Part shown: positions 1 to 6,912 of the stretch, one piece after another
Numbering within the stretch: position 1 is the first letter of the stretch
How the letters are laid out: each line of letters begins with the position of its first letter
Source: an uncultured Roseiflexaceae bacterium
GTDB taxonomy: Bacteria; Chloroflexota; Chloroflexia; Chloroflexales; Roseiflexaceae
Direction: 5' to 3'
Assembly (NCBI GenBank): GCA_903868295.1
Contig: CAIPUQ010000280.1
Span: 1 to 10,572 of the forward strand
DNA: 10,572 nucleotides
Notes under the pieces: model-generated
Told to the model about the DNA's origin: nothing
Seen by the model: the letters and a program-made list of their open reading frames with translations, nothing else
Database searches by the model: none
Position numbers and translations under genes: made by a program

Positions 1-1254
1 GCTCCGGAAGCAACCGCTATCCCCGAACCTACTGCAGTACCCGAAGCAACTGCAACGACCGAGCCAACCAAAGCTCCTGAAGCAACGGCTACCACCGCTG
101 CAGAAGCAACGGCAACGGTAGAAGCTACGGCAACGATGGCTGCTACGGCAACGTTGGCTGCAACACAGGCTGCTACGGCAACCAAGGCTGCCATGACGGC
201 ACCGACTGCCACCACCGCACCTGTCGTCGCCTCCACCGAGTGGGAGCCCCGCCAATTGACGGCCAAGCTGTCCGGCTCGGGCGCCAGCTTCCCCAACCCG
301 CTATATCAAGTGTGGATTTCGGTCTACACCAAGAACGTAGTCCCTGGTGTACAATTGAGCTATTCGAGCGTCGGCTCGGGTCAAGGCCAGAAGGACTTCA
401 TCGCATACCTGACCGATTTCGGTGGCTCAGACTCCGCAATCAAATCAGGCGATGTAGAATCCAAGGCCCCAGACGCGATCCACTTGCCAATGGTTATGGG
501 TGGTGTTATGCCGATGGTCAACATCGCCGGCATCAAAACCCCGCTGAAGTTCACCCCTGAAACATTGGCTGGTATCTATCTCGGCGCTATCACCAACTGG
601 AACGACCCACGCTTGGCCAAGGACAACGAAGGTGTTGCATTGCCTGACCTGGCAATCACCCCAGTCTACCGCTCAGACAGCTCGGGCACCACGTCGATCT
701 GGACCGACTATCTCAGCAAAGTCAGCACCGATTGGAAGTCCAAGGTTGGCGCAGGTAGCGCAGTGAGCTTCCCAGCTGGTATCGGCGCATCGGGCAACGC
801 AGGTGTCTCGGCAACGGTTCTCAACACGAACGGTGCAGTAGGCTATGTCGAAGTCGGCTACGCGTTGGCTGCTGGCTTCCCACTTCCGTTCGTCAAGAAC
901 GCCTCGGGCAACTTCGTGAAGCCTGAAACCAACAACGTCAGCGCCGCTGCAAACGGGATGAACATCTCGAGCAACCCACAAAAGCTTGCTACGTCCATCA
1001 CCAACAGCGCTGCTCCTGATGCATACCCAATCGCCGCGTTCACCTACATCTTGGTTCGTCAGAAGACCTACACCGATGTGAACAAGGCACAGGCCCTCGC
1101 AGACTTCATCTACTGGGGTTTGACCACCGGGCAAGGCGCAACGGTACGCTTGGGGTACGCACCACTTCCCGAAGCAATGCGCACCGCGTCCATGAAGGCC
1201 CTGAAGACCGTCACGGTCAACGGTGCACCAGTCATCGACGCTCCAATCAAATAA
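1..1254 (+). CDS. pstS: Phosphate ABC transporter substrate-binding protein PstS (5' partial)
   Basis: This is the extracytoplasmic phosphate receptor of the Pst importer; it binds inorganic phosphate and delivers it to the PstC/PstA channel. The frame is open from base 1, so the true start and the expected lipoprotein or Sec signal lie outside the window; the first in-frame ATG (136) sits inside a linker and is not the start. The visible 417 residues begin with about 80 residues of Ala/Thr/Pro/Glu-rich tether, followed by the binding domain: LSGSGASFPNP (from about nt 271), SSVGSGQGQKDF, FGGSDS and YRSDSSGTTSIW, which match the PstS phosphate-binding loops rich in Ser, Gly and Thr. The domain is about 330 residues, normal for the family. 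The four downstream genes are the rest of the transporter, which makes the call secure. Transcription is probably phosphate-controlled, but the promoter is not visible. Confidence 0.96.
   Translation, partial: APEATAIPEPTAVPEATATTEPTKAPEATATTAAEATATVEATATMAATATLAATQAATATKAAMTAPTATTAPVVASTEWEPRQLTAKLSGSGASFPNPLYQVWISVYTKNVVPGVQLSYSSVGSGQGQKDFIAYLTDFGGSDSAIKSGDVESKAPDAIHLPMVMGGVMPMVNIAGIKTPLKFTPETLAGIYLGAITNWNDPRLAKDNEGVALPDLAITPVYRSDSSGTTSIWTDYLSKVSTDWKSKVGAGSAVSFPAGIGASGNAGVSATVLNTNGAVGYVEVGYALAAGFPLPFVKNASGNFVKPETNNVSAAANGMNISSNPQKLATSITNSAAPDAYPIAAFTYILVRQKTYTDVNKAQALADFIYWGLTTGQGATVRLGYAPLPEAMRTASMKALKTVTVNGAPVIDAPIK
88..189 (+). repeat. Coding repeats in the PstS Ala/Thr linker
   Basis: Near-identical 18-bp units encode ATATxA: 124-141, 142-159 and 172-189, the last two separated by a 12-bp partial unit (ATQA). 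Looser EATAT units precede them from about 88. The tract is the flexible tether between the missing N-terminus and the phosphate-binding domain. Such tethers are common in cell-surface binding proteins of this type; the DNA-level similarity points to duplication by slippage. Confidence 0.7.
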
Positions 1255-1270
1255 CGTACGGATGACCGAT

Positions 1271-1298
1271 GGCCGTGCGGATTTCGATTCGCACGGCC
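1271..1298 (+). promoter_or_regulatory. Perfect inverted repeat between pstS and pstC
   Basis: GGCCGTGCG at 1271-1279 pairs perfectly with CGCACGGCC at 1290-1298, leaving a 10-nt loop. It lies 16 nt after the pstS stop and 21 nt before the preferred pstC start. No T-run follows it, so it is not a classic terminator. The likely roles are protecting the 3' end of a pstS transcript, partial attenuation or an RNA processing site; each would raise the binding protein relative to the channel subunits. The structure is directly seen; the role is inferred. Confidence 0.65.
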
Positions 1299-1310
1299 GA
1301 TTATGATGTT

Positions 1311-1316
1311 GAGGGG
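1311..1316 (+). promoter_or_regulatory. Ribosome binding site deciding the pstC start
   Basis: GAGGGG ends 3 nt before the ATG at 1320 (GAGG gives a 5-nt spacer). The earlier in-frame ATG at 1269 has no comparable site, and the 17 codons it would add are formed largely by the 1271-1298 hairpin. This favours 1320 as the start. Confidence 0.6.
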
Positions 1317-1319
1317 CAG

Positions 1320-2306
1320 ATGGCACAGCAATCGACACCTCCGCAATGGAGTACAGGTAAATCGCCGTTGCGACACGGCGATGTTCCGTTTCGTGCAGGG
1401 ACCGTTGCGCTTGCGAGTGCAGTTGTTCTGTTGGTGTTTGCCGTTGCATGGATGTTGTACACATCGTCGCAAGAGGCACGCACGGCATTTGGGTGGGATT
1501 TGTTGTTTGGCAGCACGTGGAACCCCGTCGAGACCGAACTCAATCCGGTGAGCTTCGGCGGTTGGCCAGCAGTGCGTGGCACACTCTTGTCTGCTCTGAT
1601 TGCACTGATTATTGCTGCCCCGTTGGCAGTTGCAATCGGGATCTATCTTGCTGAACTATGTCCCCCGGTGTTGCGCACTCCACTTTCGTTTCTGGTTGAA
1701 CTGCTTGCAGCAGTCCCATCCGTCATCTATGGCGTGTGGGGCGTATTTGTGTTTGTTCCGTTCTTTAGCTCCGCAGTAGCTGAACCACTGAGTGCTACTG
1801 TCGGCGCGATTGTCCCTTGGTTTGCTGGTCCCATTGCGACCGGCCGTGGTTTGATTGTGACCGGGATTATTTTGGCATTGATGATTCTGCCGACGATTGC
1901 ATCGCTGACCCGTGATGTGCTCCGTCTGGTTCCAAATACCCAACGTGAGGCGATGCTTGCAATCGGTGCCACACGATGGGAAACCATCTGGCTTGCGGTG
2001 ATTCCTTATTCACGCGCCGGGATTATCGGCGCCATCATGCTCGGCCTCGGTCGTGCCTTGGGTGAGACCATGGCTGCGACGATGTTGGTGGGCAATACCC
2101 AGCGAATTTCGGAATCCTTGTTTGCTCCAGCCACCACTGCTGCTTCTTTGGTTGCCAATGAACTGACGAACTCGGTGAGTTCGTTGCACGAAAGTGCGTT
2201 GATTTCGGTGGCCTTTGCACTGTTTGGTATTACGCTGTTCCTGAACTTCGGTGCACGATTACTCATCTGGTTTGTCGAACGCAACACCCGGGGAGGGCGA
2301 TCCTGA
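1320..2306 (+). CDS. pstC: Phosphate ABC transporter permease PstC
   Basis: This is one of the two membrane subunits forming the phosphate channel in the cytoplasmic membrane. From the 1320 start it is 328 residues. A hydrophilic N-terminus of about 25 residues precedes hydrophobic segments at roughly 26-46, 88-110, 123-149, 176-194, 232-251 and 292-318, the six-helix plan of PstC. The ATPase-docking (EAA-type) loop is visible as REAMLAIGATRWETIW (209-224) followed by GRALGETMAATML, which is characteristic of phosphate permeases. The upstream in-frame ATG at 1269 would add 17 residues (MAVRISIRTADY...) but lacks a ribosome site and overlaps the hairpin. Its stop codon overlaps the pstA start by one base (TGATG at 2304-2308), implying translational coupling. 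Confidence 0.95.
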   Translation: MAQQSTPPQWSTGKSPLRHGDVPFRAGTVALASAVVLLVFAVAWMLYTSSQEARTAFGWDLLFGSTWNPVETELNPVSFGGWPAVRGTLLSALIALIIAAPLAVAIGIYLAELCPPVLRTPLSFLVELLAAVPSVIYGVWGVFVFVPFFSSAVAEPLSATVGAIVPWFAGPIATGRGLIVTGIILALMILPTIASLTRDVLRLVPNTQREAMLAIGATRWETIWLAVIPYSRAGIIGAIMLGLGRALGETMAATMLVGNTQRISESLFAPATTAASLVANELTNSVSSLHESALISVAFALFGITLFLNFGARLLIWFVERNTRGGRS

Positions 2307-3289
2307 TGCGTACCTTCAATTATCGTCGCCGCAAACTGGTAGATCAGCTGATGCGCGGGTTGTCTGCATTGGCTACTGGTTGTGCGGTCATCCCATTGAT
2401 TGCGATTATCGGATATGTGCTGACCATCGGTTCGGGCGCAATGAGTTGGTCATTTTTCACCGATGTCTATCAGCCACCGAGCAACGCACCCGAGGCGACT
2501 GCTGATGCACCAGCAGTCGCATATGACCCAAATGATCCGTTTGCCAACTTAACGGTCGAACCAGAAGCTGGTACGACGGGTTCGACTGAAGATGTAACGA
2601 ACGTCTACAACGCTTCTCCACGCGGTGGCGTGTTACATGGCATTTTAGGGACGCTGACGATTGCCGGTATCGGTTTGCTGTTTGCGTTACCGATAGGCAT
2701 TTTTGCGGGAATTTACTTGAGTGAGTTCCGCAACGAACGATTCGCCACGATTGTGCGATTCTGCTGCGACGTACTCAGTGGATCTCCCTCGATTGTCGCT
2801 GGTGTAACCATTTACGTGTTGGTCGTTCTGCAGACACAGCAGTTCTCTGCTGTGGCAGGCAGTATGGCACTGGCTATCCTGATGATCCCTATTGTGACTC
2901 GTACCACCGAAGAAATGCTCAAGCTGGTGCCCGAAACCATGCGTGAAGCGGCCCGTGGCTTGGGTGCCCCGACGTGGTATTCAACGTTCACGGTTGTCCT
3001 GCCTGCGGCGTTGCCAGGGATCGTCACGGGTGTCATGCTCGCCTTTGCACGTGGAGCCGGTGAAACAGCACCACTCATTTTGACCGTGCTAGGTAGCAAC
3101 ATTATCAGTACCGACATTTTTAAGCCGATGGCCGCGTTGCCCTTGCTGACGTACCGGTATACCGAATCACCGTATCCCGGCGAAAACACCCAAGCATGGG
3201 GAGCTGCGTTTGTGCTCATGATGCTCGTTCTGTTGATGAATATCCTGGTTCGCGTCGCTACTCGGAAATCAGGAGGGAATTCACGATGA
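2306..3289 (+). CDS. pstA: Phosphate ABC transporter permease PstA
   Basis: This is the second channel subunit, partner of PstC. It has 327 residues and starts at the ATG overlapping the pstC stop, with a GGGGAGGG site at 2290-2297 inside pstC. TM1 is at about 20-44; further hydrophobic segments lie at about 109-136, 158-176, 183-198, 237-262 and 298-316. The coupling loop is visible as REAARGLGAPTWYSTFTV (213-230), followed by FARGAGETAPLILT (247-260), a recognisable PstA signature. Unusually, TM1 and TM2 are separated by about 65 residues, of which 54-106 are hydrophilic and rich in Pro, Ala, Asp and Thr; PstA proteins normally have a much shorter loop here. By topology the insert should lie outside the membrane. 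The end overlaps pstB1 by four bases (ATGA). Confidence 0.95.
   Translation: MRTFNYRRRKLVDQLMRGLSALATGCAVIPLIAIIGYVLTIGSGAMSWSFFTDVYQPPSNAPEATADAPAVAYDPNDPFANLTVEPEAGTTGSTEDVTNVYNASPRGGVLHGILGTLTIAGIGLLFALPIGIFAGIYLSEFRNERFATIVRFCCDVLSGSPSIVAGVTIYVLVVLQTQQFSAVAGSMALAILMIPIVTRTTEEMLKLVPETMREAARGLGAPTWYSTFTVVLPAALPGIVTGVMLAFARGAGETAPLILTVLGSNIISTDIFKPMAALPLLTYRYTESPYPGENTQAWGAAFVLMMLVLLMNILVRVATRKSGGNSR
3271..3276 (+). promoter_or_regulatory. Ribosome binding site of pstB1
   Basis: AGGAGG lies inside the 3' end of pstA, 9 nt before the ATG at 3286. It fixes the pstB1 start there, against a 90-nt longer in-frame reading from 3196 that would run far into pstA. Confidence 0.8.
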
Positions 3290-4065
3290 GTGCAGTCGTC
3301 TTGCAAGAACTCACCCCCTTCTATGGTGCCCGACAAGCGGTGAAGCCCGTCAACATGACGTTGGCGAGCAACCAGATAACGGCGATTATCGGACCGTCAG
3401 GGTGCGGCAAATCGACGGTGTTGCGTTGCCTCAACCGCATGCACGAGACCATCCCTGGTGCGTATGCGACGGGTACAGTGATGCTTGGGGCGCAAAACAT
3501 CTATGCTCCAGATATCGATCCGACGATGATCCGCATCAAAGTCGGTATGGTCTTTCAACAGCCCGTTGCGTTGCGCACACGGAACGTGTACGAAAACGTT
3601 GCTGTTGGGTTGAGGCTCCAAGGTTTGTCGAATCGGGCTGAACTCGACGCTGCCGTCGAACGCGCATTGCGATCTGCGGTGTTGTGGGATGAAGTCAAGG
3701 ACGTTCTGGACAAGCCCGGTACTGCCCTTTCAGGCGGCCAGCAGCAACGTCTGTCGATTGCACGCGCACTCGCCATCGAGCCGGAAGTCCTGTTGCTCGA
3801 TGAACCTGCGTCTGCACTCGACCCCATCGCCACTGCGAGCATCGAAGAGTTGTTGATGACCCTCAAGTCACGCCTGACCATAGTGATTGTTACCCACAGC
3901 ATGCAACAGGCAGCACGTATTTCGGACGAGACTGCCGTCTTCATGGTGGATGTCGGGGCAGGCCAATCGATTGGTGAACTCGTCGAAAAGGGTGACACTA
4001 CGCAGGTTTTTACTCAGCCCAATGACCCACGCACCGAATCGTACATTAGTGGCCGCGTCGGATAA
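3286..4065 (+). CDS. pstB: Phosphate ABC transporter ATPase PstB (first copy, divergent)
   Basis: This cytoplasmic ATP-hydrolysing subunit drives phosphate import. It has 259 residues, normal for PstB. Visible motifs are Walker A GPSGCGKST (36-44), Q-loop Gln91, signature LSGGQQQR (148-155), Walker B with LLLDEP (169-174) and SALDP, and the switch His204 in VTHS. All residues needed for ATP hydrolysis are present. The PstB-type sequence NRMHETIPGA follows Walker A. After the Q-loop it reads QQPVALRTRNVYENV where the second copy, like most PstB proteins, has PNPF; this region contacts the permease coupling helix, so its contact surface may differ. The gene overlaps the pstA stop (ATGA at 3286-3289) and is followed directly by a second pstB. 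It may form heterodimers with that copy or act as an alternative; the sequence does not decide. Confidence 0.93.
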   Translation: MSAVVLQELTPFYGARQAVKPVNMTLASNQITAIIGPSGCGKSTVLRCLNRMHETIPGAYATGTVMLGAQNIYAPDIDPTMIRIKVGMVFQQPVALRTRNVYENVAVGLRLQGLSNRAELDAAVERALRSAVLWDEVKDVLDKPGTALSGGQQQRLSIARALAIEPEVLLLDEPASALDPIATASIEELLMTLKSRLTIVIVTHSMQQAARISDETAVFMVDVGAGQSIGELVEKGDTTQVFTQPNDPRTESYISGRVG

Positions 4066-4069
4066 GGAA
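4064..4069 (+). promoter_or_regulatory. Ribosome binding site of pstB2
   Basis: AAGGAA begins within the pstB1 stop codon and ends 6 nt before the ATG at 4076. It supports 4076 over the much longer in-frame reading from 3887, which would overlap pstB1 by about 180 nt. A second in-frame ATG at 4088 is a weaker alternative. Confidence 0.65.
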
Positions 4070-4075
4070 AATATA

Positions 4076-4939
4076 ATGGAACGTGCCATGACACTTACCC
4101 GTGGAATCGGATTCGGCGAACTCGTTGGTCAGCGTGTCAAAACCGGCCAGCTGGCGACTGTAGACGCAAACAAAATAGAACTCCGCAACTTTGGATTTCA
4201 TTACGGCTCGTTTCAGGCAATCAGAAATGTATCGATGTCGATGCCTGCACATCGCGTGACGGCCATCATTGGACCGTCTGGATGTGGGAAATCAACATTA
4301 TTGCGGTCCATAAATCGGATGCATGACGCGACCGAAGGTGCACGCGCAGAGGGCGAACTTCGACTGGACGGAATCAACGTCTACGACCCATCGGTCGATT
4401 CGGTGTTGCTCCGACGTCGTGTCGGGATGGTGTTTCAACGCCCAAATCCGTTCCAACTGAGCATCTTCGAAAATGTCGCCTATGGATTGCGTGTTTTAGG
4501 TATTCGGAATCGCACGACACTCGCCGAGCGCGTCGAACAATCGTTGCGCCGGGCAGCACTATGGGATGAGGTCAAAGACCGCTTGCATAGTTCTTTTGGC
4601 ACCGCATTGTCGGGTGGCCAACAACAGCGTCTGTGCATCGCACGTGCCATTGCCACCAACCCCGAAGTCATCTTGATGGACGAACCGTGCTCGGCGCTCG
4701 ATCCAATTGCATCGCTCAAAATCGAAGATTTGATCTACGATCTCCGCGAGCAATTCACCATCATCATAGTGACGCACAACATGCAGCAAGCTGCGCGCGT
4801 TTCAGACATTACTGCGTTCATGCTGATGAATCGCGAAAAGCGGTACGGTGAACTGATCGAATCAGGACCGACTGACGAGTTGTTTACGAAGCCGTCAGAC
4901 AAGCGTACCGAAGATTACATCAGTGGACAATTCGGGTAG
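4076..4939 (+). CDS. pstB: Phosphate ABC transporter ATPase PstB (second copy, canonical motifs)
   Basis: This is the second ATPase subunit of the same transporter. From 4076 it is 287 residues, with about 30 extra residues before the usual PstB start (IELRNFGFHYG at 34-44). Motifs are complete: Walker A GPSGCGKST (66-74), Q-loop Gln121 followed by the PstB-typical RPNPF, signature LSGGQQQR (178-185), Walker B VILMDEPCSALDP (198-210) and switch His234. It retains the family hallmarks better than the first copy, and the two are clearly homologous over their whole length (shared NRMH, ALWDEVKD-like, MQQAAR, DYISG/SYISG). It lies 10 nt after the first copy and ends 15 nt before the operon terminator. 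The N-terminal extension has no recognisable motif. Confidence 0.95.
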   Translation: MERAMTLTRGIGFGELVGQRVKTGQLATVDANKIELRNFGFHYGSFQAIRNVSMSMPAHRVTAIIGPSGCGKSTLLRSINRMHDATEGARAEGELRLDGINVYDPSVDSVLLRRRVGMVFQRPNPFQLSIFENVAYGLRVLGIRNRTTLAERVEQSLRRAALWDEVKDRLHSSFGTALSGGQQQRLCIARAIATNPEVILMDEPCSALDPIASLKIEDLIYDLREQFTIIIVTHNMQQAARVSDITAFMLMNREKRYGELIESGPTDELFTKPSDKRTEDYISGQFG

Positions 4940-4954
4940 GTAATAAGACGAAAT

Positions 4955-4985
4955 CCCCCGCAGAGCATCGCTCTGCGGGGGTTTT
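4955..4985 (+). terminator. Rho-independent terminator of the pst operon, between convergent genes
   Basis: CCCCCGCAGAG (4955-4965) pairs perfectly with CTCTGCGGGGG (4971-4981) around the 5-nt loop CATCG, followed by TTTT (4982-4985). It lies 15 nt after the pstB2 stop. On the other strand it lies about 16 nt after the htpG stop but is followed only by ATTTCG, so it may also stop htpG transcription less efficiently. Confidence 0.93.
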
Positions 4986-4996
4986 GTGTGTGATGG

Positions 4997-6832
4997 TTAC
5001 TCGAGGGGAGCCGAGACCGCAGCTTGCATGAGTGTCTCGAGCCGTTTGACCATAGCGGCGGGGTCGAGCGCACTACCATCCAGCAACTGTGCACTGGCAT
5101 ACAGCTGTTCAATGACTGCTGCTGCGATTGCATCGTTGGGATTATGCGCCAACCGGCTTGCGACGCCGGTGATGATGGGGTGAGCCTGGTTGAACTCGAC
5201 TTTGCGGGTAGGGGCGCTTGTGTCTCGTTCAATCATGCGTCGCATGCGTTCCATGTCGCTGTTGGCCGTGGCGACCAGCCGGAGCGGATGGTTGCGCAGG
5301 ACTTGTGATGCTTGGACGCCGTCGATACGGCTGCCGAGGACCTGCTTGAAGCCTTCGACAACCGCCAGTAATTGGGCGTCATCCATGGTGCTGGTCTGGG
5401 CGGCGTCTTCGCCGGGAAGCACGACATCTGGATCGTCGAGGTTCCGCAGTTTTTTGCCTTGGACCTCCCGGACGTGTTGCATCATGAACGGGTCGACCAT
5501 ATCGGTCAGGAGCAACGCTTCGATGCCACGTGCATGCACCGCATCGAGATGTGGGCTCTGTTTTGCGCTGGCGAGGTCGTTCGCATGCACGTAGTAGATT
5601 TCGGTCTGATCGGGTTTCATACGGGTGATGTAGGCATCGAGTGTGCTCAACGCGTCATCAGTGCTTGTGTGGAAGCGCAACAGTGGCAAAATTTCGTCTT
5701 TGGCAGACGGATCTACCGCAATGCCCTCTTTGAAGAAGATACCGAATTCGTTCCAGAATGCCGCAAACTTCTCGGGGTCTGTGGCTGCCATGTCATTGAT
5801 TTCTTTGATGACTCGACTGGTGAGGGTCTTTTTGATGCGGGCCATGGTCGCAGAACCCTGGACCATCTCGCGTGATACATTGAGCGGCAAATCTTCGCTA
5901 TCGACGACCCCCTCCATGAAGCGTAGCCAGCTCGGGAGTGCTTCTTTGGTCTCGGCCTGGATCAGGACGCGGCGGCTGTAGAGTGCGATGTTCCCTTCGA
6001 TGCGCCGTTCGATCATCCCGCGTTCGCGTTTGGCAGGTATGAAGAGGAGCGCGTGCAGGTCGATTGGTGCGTCTGTTGACAGGTGAACGGTGGCCAGTGG
6101 CTCATCCATCTCGTACGTCAACTGCTGATAAAAATCGGTGTATTGGCTTGCTTCGACGGTGCGCGGTGCGACACGCCAGAGCGCTTGGGTGTCATTGACG
6201 ATATCTTCGCCAATCATGATCGGAACGGGGATGTAGCGGGAGTGCTTTTGGATAATCTGCTTGAGTTTCCATTCACTAGCGAATTCTTTGGCGTCTTCTT
6301 TCAGATGGAGCGTGATGGTTGTACCGCGTTCGGCACGAGTCGCAGCACGAATGACAAATGTGTCGTTCCCATCGCATTCCCATTCGGCAGCGTCTGCATC
6401 AGGGAGGTACGATTGTGAAACGACCGTCACACGGTCTGCAACGACGAATGCAGAGTAGAATCCTACGCCAAACTGACCGACGAGATCGCCGCGTTGGCCG
6501 GCATCGAGCGATTCGAGCATTGCTTTTGTACCGGACTTGGCAATAGTACCGAGATTCTCGGCCAGTTCGTCGCGGGTCATCCCCGAACCGGTGTCGCTGA
6601 TGGTAATCGTGTTTGCATCGGCGTCAATATGGATCGAAATTGCAGGCTCGAGATCAGCGTTGCGCACGTCGGTGTCGGTGAGTTGGACAAAGCGTACGCG
6701 GTTGATGGCATCGGCGGCATTGGATAGTAATTCACGCAAGAAAATTTCGCGGTCAGAGTACAACGAATGCGTCAAAATATGGAGCAATTGACGCATCTCG
6801 GCACGGAACGGAACAGCATTGTCTTGAGACAC
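4997..6832 (-). CDS. htpG: Molecular chaperone HtpG (bacterial Hsp90)
   Basis: This is the cytoplasmic ATP-dependent chaperone of the Hsp90 family, acting as a homodimer on late folding intermediates. From the GTG at 6832 it is 611 residues, close to the E. coli length of about 624. The N-terminal GHKL ATPase domain shows RELLSNAADA (33-42, with the catalytic Glu34 and Mg-binding Asn38), ISDTGSGM (78-85), NLGTIAKSGT and VGQFGVGFYSAF (118-129). The middle domain contains DLPLNVSREM, whose Arg senses the ATP phosphate, and the C-terminal dimerisation domain is complete. SDTGSGM replaces the commoner DNGxGM, a mild variation. The GTG start is chosen because a perfect AGGAGG lies 5 nt upstream; an ATG at 6886 would add 18 residues across the putative promoter. 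The gene converges on the pst operon. Confidence 0.97.
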   Translation of the reverse strand: MSQDNAVPFRAEMRQLLHILTHSLYSDREIFLRELLSNAADAINRVRFVQLTDTDVRNADLEPAISIHIDADANTITISDTGSGMTRDELAENLGTIAKSGTKAMLESLDAGQRGDLVGQFGVGFYSAFVVADRVTVVSQSYLPDADAAEWECDGNDTFVIRAATRAERGTTITLHLKEDAKEFASEWKLKQIIQKHSRYIPVPIMIGEDIVNDTQALWRVAPRTVEASQYTDFYQQLTYEMDEPLATVHLSTDAPIDLHALLFIPAKRERGMIERRIEGNIALYSRRVLIQAETKEALPSWLRFMEGVVDSEDLPLNVSREMVQGSATMARIKKTLTSRVIKEINDMAATDPEKFAAFWNEFGIFFKEGIAVDPSAKDEILPLLRFHTSTDDALSTLDAYITRMKPDQTEIYYVHANDLASAKQSPHLDAVHARGIEALLLTDMVDPFMMQHVREVQGKKLRNLDDPDVVLPGEDAAQTSTMDDAQLLAVVEGFKQVLGSRIDGVQASQVLRNHPLRLVATANSDMERMRRMIERDTSAPTRKVEFNQAHPIITGVASRLAHNPNDAIAAAVIEQLYASAQLLDGSALDPAAMVKRLETLMQAAVSAPLE

Positions 6833-6837
6833 AACAA

Positions 6838-6843
6838 CCTCCT
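6838..6843 (-). promoter_or_regulatory. Ribosome binding site fixing the htpG GTG start
   Basis: On the minus strand AGGAGG is followed by a 5-nt spacer and GTG (6832-6830). The resulting protein begins MSQDNAVPFRAEM, which aligns well with where HtpG proteins usually begin. Confidence 0.85.
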
Positions 6844-6858
6844 GTAAACACGGCTTTT

Positions 6859-6894
6859 CCGTATAGTAATACGGTCCAGCCCGCAATGGTGCAA
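6859..6894 (-). promoter_or_regulatory. Candidate htpG promoter with a palindrome over the -10 region
   Basis: On the minus strand TTGCAC (6894-6889, weak -35) is separated by 17 nt from TATTAC (6871-6866, -10-like). The -10 is embedded in the inverted repeat CCGTAT-tact-ATACGG (6874-6859). It lies in the 80-nt gap upstream of htpG. It does not match the CIRCE operator. The promoter match is modest, so this is a suggestion only. Confidence 0.35.
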
Positions 6895-6912
6895 GATTTT
6901 CGTTAAATCTCG

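Noticed and set aside
136..138. ATG as the pstS start
   Set aside because: The frame is open upstream to base 1 with the same Ala/Thr/Glu linker composition, and a start here would leave an exported receptor without a signal peptide.
673..1488. 271-codon open frame on the - strand opposite pstS/pstC
   Set aside because: It lies antisense to clearly recognisable pstS and pstC, shows no known domain and has a Cys/Arg-rich composition typical of shadow frames.
5372..5875. 167-codon open frame on the + strand inside htpG
   Set aside because: It lies antisense to conserved HtpG coding sequence, with no homology I recognise and no ribosome site supporting it.
6833..6886. 18-residue N-terminal extension of HtpG from the ATG at 6886
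   Set aside because: A perfect AGGAGG lies inside this extension, 5 nt before a GTG that gives a standard HtpG N-terminus.
6894..6910. AGATTT-tcgtt-AAATCT inverted repeat just after the dehydratase stop, as a terminator
   Set aside because: The stem is only six mostly A-T pairs and has no T-run after it on the - strand; it is too weak to call.
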